Shown here piece by piece: positions 52,441 through 60,486 of a stretch of 64,000 nt of DNA. The stretch is from assembly GCF_014250685.1 (NCBI RefSeq), contig NZ_JACFAJ010000001.1, positions 1-64,000 of the forward strand, written 5' to 3'. This DNA is from Cetobacterium sp. 2A. GTDB taxonomy: Bacteria > Fusobacteriota > Fusobacteriia > Fusobacteriales > Fusobacteriaceae. The stretch's first letter is position 1. Each line of letters begins with the position of its first letter. A program made the translations under genes and the position numbers. The notes below the pieces were generated by a model, which ran no database searches, was not told the DNA's origin, and saw nothing but the letters and a program-made list of their open reading frames with translations.

Positions 52441-53236
52441 ACTTTTCACCAACCTTTTTTATATCAAAGACAAATTCTGATAAATCTATTCCTTTTCTTT
52501 GATATATTTCACCAATTAATTTAAATGAAGTTGGTAAATTTAAACTAAATTTATTTGAATTTAAAATCAAATCTCTAATAAAAGAAGTTTTTTCTCCTTG
52601 AAAAACAACCTCTCCTTTTTCAATATAAATAACATCTTCCGAATATTTTAATTCTAATAGATGATGAGTAACCATTATAATGGTTACTCCTTTTTTATTG
52701 ATCCCAGAAAGTATTTTCATAATATTTTCTCTATTATTAGTATCTAACATCGATGTAGCCTCATCCAAAACTAAAACTTTTGGATTTAAAACCATCGCAG
52801 AAGCAATACATAACCTCTGTTTTTCACCACCAGAAAGTGTATGTATTTTACTCTTTAATTTATGAGATAATCCCACTAAATTTAATACTTCATTCATACT
52901 TTCTCTTATTTTTTCTTCATCATAACCATAATTCTCCATAGAAAAAGCTAATTCCTCTTCTATAGAGTCTGAGACTATCTGTTCATCAGGATTTTGAAAA
53001 ACTAATCCCATAATCTTTCTAACTTCATATGGATTATTTTTTAAGCTTAGTTTATTTACAATAATATCTCCAAATTTTAAATTTTCTATTCCAAACAATA
53101 ACTTTAAAAGTGTCGATTTCCCAGATCCATTTTTTCCTAAAATAGTTATAAATTTTCCCTCTTCTATATTTAAATTCAGGTTAGATATAAGGGGGGCATC
53201 ATTATATGAAAATGATATCTCTTTAAATTTAATCAT
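52421..53236 (-). CDS. ecfA1: ECF transporter ATPase EcfA1
   Basis: 271-residue ABC ATPase. Walker A GKNGSGKSTLLKLLFG near residue 33, Q loop VFQNPDEQIVSDSIEEEL near 82, signature LSGGEKQRLCIASAM near 135, Walker B VLVLDEATSMLD near 160, switch His VTHHLLELKYSE. ATG at 53236 is preferred, with GGAGA just upstream; the in-frame ATG at 53254 has none. Overlaps the desulfidase gene by 8 bp, so transporter and desulfidase are co-translated. Confidence 0.9.
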   Translation of the reverse strand: MIKFKEISFSYNDAPLISNLNLNIEEGKFITILGKNGSGKSTLLKLLFGIENLKFGDIIVNKLSLKNNPYEVRKIMGLVFQNPDEQIVSDSIEEELAFSMENYGYDEEKIRESMNEVLNLVGLSHKLKSKIHTLSGGEKQRLCIASAMVLNPKVLVLDEATSMLDTNNRENIMKILSGINKKGVTIIMVTHHLLELKYSEDVIYIEKGEVVFQGEKTSFIRDLILNSNKFSLNLPTSFKLIGEIYQRKGIDLSEFVFDIKKVGEKYGSIFR

Positions 53237-53753
53237 TTTCAATTCTCCAATCATCTATATCTATAAATGGAATCGAAATATTCTTTTGCTTTAAAAGCTC
53301 TTCAAATTTTTCCATAAAAACACCTTTTTCATCAACCATTTTCACTCTTGAACTTATATCATTTATACTTTCATAACTACTAGCTTCTCCACACCAATCA
53401 GCCCTGCAAGTTTTTGAAATTCCACAACTTGGACTCCCTTTTATTCCAAATATTCCAAGTATTTGATACTCTTCTTTTAAATAATCTTGAATTATATCTA
53501 TAAATGGCTCTAGATATTTTATTGAACTATTTATAAAATTGCTATTTTCAAATTGATCTTTAACATGACCCCATCTTCTAAGTCCTAAAATACCGGTTTC
53601 TGGACAGGGAAGTTGAATTATTCCAATGTTATTACTTAAACACCAAGTTATAAAAGGAAGAAAATCTTTACCATTTTTTGCATATGGTTTTACAACAGAA
53701 TTTTGGTTAATTATACAATGACTCAGTATAACTATTTTTTTACCTCTATTCAT
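53229..53753 (-). CDS. TudS-related (DUF523-like) putative desulfidase
   Basis: 174 residues. Three cysteines are placed as in TudS-type thiouracil desulfidases that hold a 4Fe-4S cluster: Cys13 in LSHCIINQNS, Cys50 in QLPCPETGI, Cys110 in GSPSCGISKT; RRWGH near residue 60 is also conserved in the family. Additional Cys116 and Cys121 follow closely. It resembles the TudS-related proteins encoded beside an ECF S component in clostridia (the CD3072/CD3073 pair). The likely job is removing sulfur from a thio-compound brought in by the transporter; the compound is unknown. It follows the S-component gene by 2 bp. Confidence 0.78.
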   Translation of the reverse strand: MNRGKKIVILSHCIINQNSVVKPYAKNGKDFLPFITWCLSNNIGIIQLPCPETGILGLRRWGHVKDQFENSNFINSSIKYLEPFIDIIQDYLKEEYQILGIFGIKGSPSCGISKTCRADWCGEASSYESINDISSRVKMVDEKGVFMEKFEELLKQKNISIPFIDIDDWRIEND

Positions 53754-53755
53754 AA

Positions 53756-54313
53756 TTATTCTCCTTTAATCTTTCTTAAAAGAGAACCTGGTATTCTTGA
53801 TATTATAATTGAAACTACTACACATGAACCAATTTTATCTATTAAGTTTGATATTATTCTCGGAATAAATGTTGCTGTAAATATTTTCTGTCCACTTTTA
53901 ACAAGCCATCCTGTTAAAATATCTAAACTTCCACCTGCAAGCCCTCCAAATAAATAAACAGCTATCGGAGTTCCTATCATTGGAGCTAATATAGCTAATA
54001 AAATTCCAGTAGGTACAGCAACTTTTAAAGTAAATCCAAATTTTCTTGAAATTAGTCCAACAACTACCCCTATCGCCATATTTACAATAGCAAATGGAAG
54101 TTCAACTGGATTATTTACCATTGCCGTTATAATATTTGTAATTAGTCCTGTTAATCCACCAAATATTGGTCCTAAAACAGCTCCAACAAGTATTGTTCCT
54201 ACTGTATCTAAAAATAAAAATGGAATTTTAAAACTTTTTGCAAGTACTGCCAATACTATATTTAAGGCTATTCCTACTCCTGTAAAAGTAATCGTTGTTG
54301 TTTTTATATTCAT
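53756..54313 (-). CDS. ECF transporter substrate-binding S component
   Basis: 185-residue membrane protein with six hydrophobic segments and the Ala/Gly-rich N-terminal helix used to dock EcfT (ITFTGVGIALNIVLAVLAK). LDTVGTILVGAVLGPIFGGLTGLITNIITAM near residue 35 is typical of the S-component fold related to the clostridial CD3073-type proteins. Substrate unknown; the adjacent desulfidase suggests a thiolated small molecule. I place the start at ATG 54313 with AGGAG upstream; an in-frame TTG at 54346 lies inside the structured leader. First gene of the operon. Confidence 0.82.
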   Translation of the reverse strand: MNIKTTTITFTGVGIALNIVLAVLAKSFKIPFLFLDTVGTILVGAVLGPIFGGLTGLITNIITAMVNNPVELPFAIVNMAIGVVVGLISRKFGFTLKVAVPTGILLAILAPMIGTPIAVYLFGGLAGGSLDILTGWLVKSGQKIFTATFIPRIISNLIDKIGSCVVVSIIISRIPGSLLRKIKGE

Positions 54314-54461
54314 TATGTACTCCTTCGTAAAATTTTTATATTTCACGCAGCACTTAGCATGAAAATTTGAAATAACTGTATTTCTTTTAATACTTTTAAC
54401 CTAAAAGTAATGTCCAATCAATTAACTCACTTCAAATTTTCACCCCCTTCAAAATAGTAAC
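54314..54461 (-). ncRNA. Structured leader of the ECF/desulfidase operon (riboswitch candidate)
   Basis: About 148 nt of 5' leader. A perfect 12-bp closing stem pairs TGAAAATTTGAA (RNA 5' side, 54442-54431) with TTCAAATTTTCA (54371-54360). Inside it lies a perfect 8-bp hairpin (54409-54402 with 54398-54391) with a 3-base loop. After the closing stem, CGTGAAAT and ATTTTACG form a second hairpin whose 3' arm abuts the GGAG ribosome site, so translation could be controlled. It does not match the purine, TPP, THF, preQ1, SAM, FMN, lysine or fluoride consensus I know. Confidence 0.55.
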
Positions 54462-54467
54462 CTTCAT

Positions 54468-54496
54468 ATTATACAGTATCTAACTATAAACAGCAA
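54468..54496 (-). promoter_or_regulatory. Promoter of the ECF/desulfidase operon
   Basis: -35 TTGCTG (54491-54496) and -10 TATAAT (54468-54473), 17-bp spacer, minus strand. Predicted start near 54461, giving the long structured leader. Confidence 0.7.
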
Positions 54497-54537
54497 GATT
54501 GGAGTTTATTCTAAAGGAAATAGTAGTATTTATTGGT

Positions 54538-54558
54538 ATATAATTCCAAATATATTAA
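54538..54558 (+). promoter_or_regulatory. Extended -10 element of the nitroreductase gene
   Basis: TATAAT (54539-54544) followed by TTCCAAATATATTAA; 20 of 21 positions equal the block at 23695-23715. The -35 region is poor (GGAAAT). Confidence 0.5.
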
Positions 54559-54579
54559 TGCGGTAAGGAGGATTTTTTA

Positions 54580-55167
54580 ATGAAAATTTTAGATTTAATA
54601 AAAAAAGCTCGTTCCCATAGAAGTTTTAAAAATATAGCTGTCCCTATGGATGATCTAATGAAAATCATGGAAGGAGCTCATTTCTCATCAGCTGGAGCAA
54701 ATAAACAATTTTTAAGATATTTTTTAACAAATGATAAAAATATTTGTTCTAAACTTTTTAAAGATGTTGTATGGGCTAGTCAAATACAATGGAAACCCTC
54801 GGAAGATGAAGCTCCTGGAGCTTATATAATCATATTTACAAACAATCCTTCCAAATTACCTTTAAACTTTATATATACAGATTGTGGAATTGCTCTTCAA
54901 AATATGAAACTAATTGCTACATCTTTAGGATATGGAGTTAATTTCATGGAACCTGTAAAAAAAGATGATATTTTATCGCTATTAGAAATATCAAAAGAAT
55001 ATACACCACTTTTCGTTATGCCTATAGGTATTCCTACAGATGATGTTATCTTGACAGAAGTAGAAGATGAAAATATGAAATATTCAAGAGAAGATTTGGG
55101 CTCTCATCACTATAATCAATTTGTTCCTAAATTATCACTTGAAGAACTTATAATTGGTAAAAAATAA
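54580..55167 (+). CDS. Nitroreductase-family flavoprotein
   Basis: 195 residues of the NADH oxidase/nitroreductase fold: ARSHRSFKNIAVPMDDLMKIMEGAHFSSAGANKQFLRYF at the start supplies the FMN-binding Arg/Ser and Asn, DCGIALQNMKLIATSLGYGVNFMEP near 108 is the dimer/FMN helix, and FVMPIGIP near 147 the late glycine loop. FMN-dependent reduction of an unknown substrate. Divergent from the ECF operon and separated from it by 18 bp of promoter overlap at most. Start follows AAGGAGG; a palindrome terminator follows. Confidence 0.87.
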   Translation: MKILDLIKKARSHRSFKNIAVPMDDLMKIMEGAHFSSAGANKQFLRYFLTNDKNICSKLFKDVVWASQIQWKPSEDEAPGAYIIIFTNNPSKLPLNFIYTDCGIALQNMKLIATSLGYGVNFMEPVKKDDILSLLEISKEYTPLFVMPIGIPTDDVILTEVEDENMKYSREDLGSHHYNQFVPKLSLEELIIGKK

Positions 55168-55196
55168 AAAAGTCGACTTATATAAGTCGACTTTTT
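55167..55196 (+). terminator. Terminator after the nitroreductase gene
   Basis: A perfect 30-nt palindrome of two 15-nt arms (AAAAAGTCGACTTAT and its complement) ending in five T. Confidence 0.88.
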
Positions 55197-55205
55197 CTAC
55201 TTACA

Positions 55206-55234
55206 TTGACAAAATAAAAAACTCAAAGTATACT
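55206..55234 (+). promoter_or_regulatory. Promoter of ggt
   Basis: -35 TTGACA (55206-55211) and -10 TATACT (55229-55234), 17-bp spacer; start near 55241, about 28 nt before the start codon. A near-consensus constitutive type. Confidence 0.8.
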
Positions 55235-55268
55235 CGTACCACTAACGACCACAAAGGAGAAAATAAAA

Positions 55269-57011
55269 ATGAAAAGAAAGCTCTTAATTGCCATCGTTAC
55301 TGCTTTAGGAATGAATCTTTCATCCTATGCTTTACAAACACAAACTAATGTTCAAGTAAAAAAAGAAACCGTATTAGATGAATTCAAACTTTATGACGAA
55401 GAGGGAAAACTTCTCAGAACTAATAGAGATTCTACTGGAAAAGAAGGAATAGTTGCCGCGAGCAAGTATGAAGCATCAAAAATAGGAGCAGATATAATTA
55501 AAAAAGGCGGAAATGCTGTTGATGCCGCTGTTGCTACTGCTTTTGCTCTTTCTGTATGTGAACCTCATTCTTCTGGATTAGGTGGGGGAGGTTTTATGAC
55601 TTTAAGAATAGCTGAAACTGGTGAAGTCATATTTATAGATTTTAGAGAAATTGCTCCCAAAAATGCAACTCCAAAAATGTGGGTTTTAGATGATAAAGGA
55701 AAAGTTATTGGAAAACAAAAAACTGATGGTGGAAAAGCTTCTGGAATTCCCGGAGAGGTTGCCGGACTTCTTTACCTACTTGAAAAATATGGAACTATGT
55801 CTAGAAATGAAGTTCTACAACCTGCTATTGATTTGGCTACTAATGGATATACTGTATCTCCAACCTTGGCAGAAGTACTTAAAGAAACATATGATACTAT
55901 GATTGAATTTCCTGAAATAACTAAAATATATTGGAAAGATGGAAGTTTTCCATATGAAACAGGAGATATAATTAAAAATCCAGATTTAGCAAAAACACTT
56001 TCTATAATACAAGAAAAAGGCGCTGATGGATTCTATAAAGGTGAAGTTGCAGAAGCTATTGTAAACTCTGTAAATAAATACGATGGTCTTTTTACACTCG
56101 AAGATCTTGCTGAATATAAAGTTTCTGTAAGAAAGCCAATAGTAGGTAACTATAGAGGTTATGAGATCATTTCATCCCCACCACCTAGCTCGGGTGGAGC
56201 TCATCTTATCCAAATATTAAACATCCTAGAAAATTATGATATTGGTTCTCTAGAAGTAAATTCTCCTGAATATCTTCATCTTTTTTCAGAAGCATTTAAA
56301 CTAGCTTATGCTGATAGATCCAAATATATGGGAGATACAGATTTTGTAAAAGTTCCACTAGGTGGAATAACATCTAAAGCATATGCTAAAAATATCATAA
56401 ATAAAATTGATTTAACCAAAGCAAATACTCATGAGCCACATAATCCATGGCAATATGAACATGAGGATACTACTCATTTTTCTATAGCTGATAAAGCAGG
56501 AAATATGGTCGCAGTTACAAAAACCATAAATGGATATTTTGGAAGTGGAGTTTGTGTTGATGGATATGGAATCATAATGAATGATGAGATGGATGATTTT
56601 GTAACAGGACCTGGACACGCTAATTCTGTAGAACCTGGAAAAAAACCACTTAGTTCAATGACTCCAACTTTAATTTTAAAAAATGGAAATCCTTTCATGG
56701 TTTTAGGAACTCCAGGAGGTGCCAAAATATTTGCAACAGTAGCTCAAGTATTAAGTAAAGTCATAGATCATAATATGGATATTCAAGATGCTATTTCTGC
56801 CCCTAGAATTTGGGATAATACTTCTGCTGAAATAAATTATGAATCTCGTTTAAATCCTGAATATATATATAAACTTCAAGAAATGGGTCACAAAGTAAAC
56901 AGTAATGGAGAATGGGGATCTGGGTCTGTACAAGGGATTGTTTATATGCCTGACGGAACTTTGAGAGGAGGAGCTGATCCAAGAAGAGACGGGAAAGCTT
57001 TGGGATTATAA
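55269..57011 (+). CDS. ggt: Gamma-glutamyltransferase, exported
   Basis: 580-residue Ntn-hydrolase precursor with a signal peptide (KRKLLIAIVTALGMNLSSYA). The autocleavage/nucleophile Thr is in HEDTTHFSIADKAGNMVAVT near residue 400; upstream GGNAVDAAVATAFALSVCEPHSSGLGGGGF near 80 and downstream PLSSMTPTLILKNGNPFMVLGTPGG near 465 are family signatures. Periplasmic hydrolysis of glutathione or gamma-glutamyl peptides, releasing glutamate and cysteinyl-glycine. It converges on a glutamate-type symporter gene, which could take up the glutamate. Confidence 0.95.
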   Translation: MKRKLLIAIVTALGMNLSSYALQTQTNVQVKKETVLDEFKLYDEEGKLLRTNRDSTGKEGIVAASKYEASKIGADIIKKGGNAVDAAVATAFALSVCEPHSSGLGGGGFMTLRIAETGEVIFIDFREIAPKNATPKMWVLDDKGKVIGKQKTDGGKASGIPGEVAGLLYLLEKYGTMSRNEVLQPAIDLATNGYTVSPTLAEVLKETYDTMIEFPEITKIYWKDGSFPYETGDIIKNPDLAKTLSIIQEKGADGFYKGEVAEAIVNSVNKYDGLFTLEDLAEYKVSVRKPIVGNYRGYEIISSPPPSSGGAHLIQILNILENYDIGSLEVNSPEYLHLFSEAFKLAYADRSKYMGDTDFVKVPLGGITSKAYAKNIINKIDLTKANTHEPHNPWQYEHEDTTHFSIADKAGNMVAVTKTINGYFGSGVCVDGYGIIMNDEMDDFVTGPGHANSVEPGKKPLSSMTPTLILKNGNPFMVLGTPGGAKIFATVAQVLSKVIDHNMDIQDAISAPRIWDNTSAEINYESRLNPEYIYKLQEMGHKVNSNGEWGSGSVQGIVYMPDGTLRGGADPRRDGKALGL

Positions 57012-57047
57012 AAAAAGCTATTCAGACATTGTCTGAATAGCTTTTTT
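57011..57047. terminator. Bidirectional terminator between ggt and the symporter
   Basis: Perfect 17-bp stem (57011-57027 with 57031-57047) with a 3-base loop, A and T runs on both sides. Confidence 0.92.
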
Positions 57048-57053
57048 TATTTT

Positions 57054-58238
57054 TTATTGAACTACTTCGCTCTTTTCTAAATCTTTTTTAAATAATCCAT
57101 TTAGAATCAGTGCTAAAGCTCCATCTCCAGTTACATTACAAGCAGTTCCAAAGCTATCTTGTAATGCAAATATTGTTAACATAAGAGCTATTCCACTATC
57201 ATCAAATCCTAAAACTGATGATATTATTCCCAGTGATGCCATAACAGTTCCACCAGGTACTCCAGGTGCTCCTATTGCAAAAATTCCAAGTAGTAATATA
57301 AATGAAACCATTGTTGCTACAGATGGAAGAGTCCCGTAAAGAACTTGTGAAACCGTCATTACGAAGAATACTTCCGTTAAAACTGATCCACAAAGATGAA
57401 CAGTTGCTCCTAAAGGTATTGCAAAATCTGTTATATCATCGTGTAGAACTTTTGATTTCTTTGCACAACTCAAAGCTACAGGTAATGTTGCTGCTGAAGA
57501 CATTGTTCCAACTGCCGTTAAGTAAGCCGGTCCATAATGTTTTAATAAATTGAATGAATTCTGCTTTGATACAACTCCACCGATAGAATAAAGTAATGCC
57601 AGCCATATAAAATGTCCAATTAAAACAATTACTATAACTTTTAAAAATATTGGTAATTGCTCTGTTATCCCACCTTCATAAGCTAAACTTGCAAATGTTG
57701 AAGCTATAAATACAGGTAAAATTGGAATTATTATTTTATGAACTATTGAGAGCATAATGTTATTAAATTCATCTAAAAGTTTTTCCATTCCATCAGACTT
57801 TGTCCATACTACAGCTAGTCCAACAAATAAAGCTAAAACTAAAGCAGACATAACCGATAGTATTGGTGGAATATTTAACTTAAAAAGAATCTCAGGTAAT
57901 TCTTTTAATCCACCAGCTGTTGAATTTATATTTAATTTTGGTATTAATATAAATCCAGCTACCATTGCAAATAAAGCAGCTCCAACCGATGAAGCATATG
58001 CTAGAGCTAACATAGTCCCCAACATTTTACTAGCATTTGCTTTCATTTTCGTTATTGCAGGTGCTATAAATCCTAAAATAATTAATGGAACAGTAAACGA
58101 TATAACTTGTCCCAACATATACTTAACTGTTTGAACTATCCCAATAACTTGAGAATTTGCTGTTAATCCAAGTATAAGTCCAATGACCACCCCTAAAATA
58201 AGTTTGATAATTAAATTATCTTTCTTTTGTTTTACCAT
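57054..58238 (-). CDS. Dicarboxylate/amino acid:cation symporter (DAACS)
   Basis: 394-residue DAACS-family carrier: N-terminal helix IKLILGVVIGLILGLTA, hairpin 1 TAVGTMSSAATLPVALSCAKKS near residue 240, IPLGATVHLCGS near 270, hairpin 2 GAPGVPGGTVMASLG near 320 and the binding-site helix ALQDSFGTACNVTGDGALALIL near 360. The Gly-rich pattern resembles serine/threonine or glutamate carriers; substrate not assignable. Convergent with ggt. Start follows GGGGGAG. Confidence 0.88.
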   Translation of the reverse strand: MVKQKKDNLIIKLILGVVIGLILGLTANSQVIGIVQTVKYMLGQVISFTVPLIILGFIAPAITKMKANASKMLGTMLALAYASSVGAALFAMVAGFILIPKLNINSTAGGLKELPEILFKLNIPPILSVMSALVLALFVGLAVVWTKSDGMEKLLDEFNNIMLSIVHKIIIPILPVFIASTFASLAYEGGITEQLPIFLKVIVIVLIGHFIWLALLYSIGGVVSKQNSFNLLKHYGPAYLTAVGTMSSAATLPVALSCAKKSKVLHDDITDFAIPLGATVHLCGSVLTEVFFVMTVSQVLYGTLPSVATMVSFILLLGIFAIGAPGVPGGTVMASLGIISSVLGFDDSGIALMLTIFALQDSFGTACNVTGDGALALILNGLFKKDLEKSEVVQ

Positions 58239-58314
58239 TTTTTCTCCCCCTCAGCTTATAAATAATTAGTACGCTACCATTATATATACCATAATTTACC
58301 AAAAAGTAAATGTT

Positions 58315-60462
58315 CTAAGTGGGTTTATTAATTTTATTTTCAAAACTATCTAATTTGATGTTAATATAACTTCCAGTATCTTCAATTACAAAATATGCAT
58401 TATATTCTTTTCCAGCTTTACTTTTTAACTTTTGGAATAATACTTTCTCGCCTTTTATAAAATTTTGAGCAGATTCCTTATCTATAAATCCACAAAATTT
58501 ATTTTCTTTCCAAATAGAAAACCCACACTTAGGGTCATCTTTAAATCCTTCGCAGTAATATGCTTTTTCACTCTCATAGATATTTTTTCCACATCTTGGA
58601 CAAATCCCTATAACTTCTTTTTGATATAACTTAGGATAACTATCATTGGAAAGAATTTCTTTTAAAGTATCTAAAACACTATAAATTAATTTGTTTGGTT
58701 CTGCTTCATTATCTTGTATCTCTTCTTGAATTACCCACCATTTGGCTGTCATATCTGGTTTTTTTAATTCATCTGGAAGAGAATTATAAAATTTTTTACC
58801 CAGTTCAGTCGATATTACTTGTTTTTTATTTTTTTCAATAAATCCTCTTTTAAACAATATCTCTAAAACTGTAGCTCTAGTAGCAGGTGTTCCTATTCCA
58901 CCATTTTCACCTTTTTTATCTTTATCTTTTGCTCTTAATAGTTTTTGAATATCCTTACTTTCAACAAATTTTGATATTGAAGTCATATCTTGAATTAACG
59001 TTGCCTCAGTGTATCTTTTAGGAGGAGTTGTAGTCTTTTCCTCAATGATACTCTCTTTGACTTCCCCCTCATACGTTCCTTCTGATAATTTTGAAAGCTG
59101 TGAACTCTCTTCACTTTTGTCTGTTTCAACTTTTTCTTTCAAATATTTTTTATATCCAACTTCTAAAATTTTTGTTGAGGTAGTTTTAAATTTTTCATTA
59201 TTTATCTCTAATTCTGCCTCAGTTTTTTCCTTCAATATATGTGGTAAAAACTGAATAATATAGAAATTGCAAATTGTTATATAAATATTTCTTTCCTTTT
59301 CTGTTAAAGAATTTAATCCTAAATTCTTTTTAGTAGGAATTATGGCGTGATGTGCTGTCACTTTTGAGCTATCAAAACATTTTGATTTTTTCTCATAATC
59401 TATTTCTTCTAAATTTTTAATTCCTAAATTCTCTAATACTTTCTTTAAAACATCTGGGGCTTCCAAATGATGCTCTTCATTTAAATATTGAGAATCTGAT
59501 CTATTATATGTTATTGCTTTATGTTTTTCTCTTAAAGATTGTGTTATATCAAGCGTTTCTGATGGAGAGTATCCAAATTTTGTATTTGCATAAGACTGAA
59601 GCTTTGCAAGATTAAATGGTAGAGGAGGCTCTTCTTTTTGGATTGCTTTTGTCACTTCAAATTCAACTTGTTTCCCTTGACTCTCTGATTGAATTTCTTT
59701 TAATATTTTATCGTCTTTTATTTTACCATCTTCATCAGAGTTTGGGTTGTTTTTATCTATAACATATTTAAATCTAATACTTGAGCTAGTGCTCTTTTCA
59801 TCAACAACTAAAAATAATTCATAATATTTTTCTTTAGAATGTGCTTCAATTTGTAAATCTCTATTTACTACTAATCCTAATGTAGGAGTTTGAACTCTTC
59901 CAACACTTAAATTTCCAGCACCTTGGTTAAGAAGAGTGAAATATCTAGAAGCATTTATTCCAACTAAAAAATCAGAAACTGCTCTAGCATAAGCACTTTT
60001 TCCTAAAGGTTCATATTTTGAATTATCCTCTAATCTTGACATAGCCTTCTTTACTGCTTCTGTATTATTATCATTTATCAATACTCTTTTTACAGGTTTT
60101 TCATTTTTAAAATATGTCAATATTTCATCAATTAAAAGTTGTCCTTCAGGATCTGGATCGCCTGCATTTATAACTTCATCACATTTTTTTAAAAGATTCC
60201 CAATTATATTAACTTGTTTAAGTTTTTCTGAAATTGGCGCAACTTCCCAATTTTCAAAAAATATAGGCAATTCTTTTAAATTCCATTTCTTATATTTAAT
60301 ATCATATTCCTCTGGACTCTTTAATTTAAAAAGATGTCCAAATGCCCACGTTACTGTATAATCACCTTTTATTATGTATCCGTCCTCATTTTTTTGAGGC
60401 CCCGATATAGCCGAAACAATTGCTCTAGCTAAATCAGGTTTCTCTGCTATTATTAATTTCAT
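58315..60462 (-). CDS. topB: DNA topoisomerase III
   Basis: 715-residue type IA topoisomerase. Toprim domain: LIIAEKPDLARAIVSAISG at the start and INAGDPDPEGQLLIDEIL near residue 98. The active-site Tyr is in ITYNRSDSQYLNEE near 325; GRVQTPTLGLVV near 188 and TPATRATVLEILFKRGFIE near 535 are family motifs. A C-terminal zinc ribbon CPRCGKNIYESEKAYYC is present near 640. Decatenation and recombination-intermediate processing. Directly downstream of the parA/parB-like pair, an arrangement seen on plasmids and integrated elements. Confidence 0.94.
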   Translation of the reverse strand: MKLIIAEKPDLARAIVSAISGPQKNEDGYIIKGDYTVTWAFGHLFKLKSPEEYDIKYKKWNLKELPIFFENWEVAPISEKLKQVNIIGNLLKKCDEVINAGDPDPEGQLLIDEILTYFKNEKPVKRVLINDNNTEAVKKAMSRLEDNSKYEPLGKSAYARAVSDFLVGINASRYFTLLNQGAGNLSVGRVQTPTLGLVVNRDLQIEAHSKEKYYELFLVVDEKSTSSSIRFKYVIDKNNPNSDEDGKIKDDKILKEIQSESQGKQVEFEVTKAIQKEEPPLPFNLAKLQSYANTKFGYSPSETLDITQSLREKHKAITYNRSDSQYLNEEHHLEAPDVLKKVLENLGIKNLEEIDYEKKSKCFDSSKVTAHHAIIPTKKNLGLNSLTEKERNIYITICNFYIIQFLPHILKEKTEAELEINNEKFKTTSTKILEVGYKKYLKEKVETDKSEESSQLSKLSEGTYEGEVKESIIEEKTTTPPKRYTEATLIQDMTSISKFVESKDIQKLLRAKDKDKKGENGGIGTPATRATVLEILFKRGFIEKNKKQVISTELGKKFYNSLPDELKKPDMTAKWWVIQEEIQDNEAEPNKLIYSVLDTLKEILSNDSYPKLYQKEVIGICPRCGKNIYESEKAYYCEGFKDDPKCGFSIWKENKFCGFIDKESAQNFIKGEKVLFQKLKSKAGKEYNAYFVIEDTGSYINIKLDSFENKINKPT

Positions 60463-60486
60463 ACTTCTCCCTATGGTTTTATCATA

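Noticed and set aside
54314-54461. THF or preQ1 riboswitch upstream of the ECF S gene
   Set aside because: Known consensus segments of these folate and queuosine-precursor aptamers, which often precede ECF S genes, are absent.
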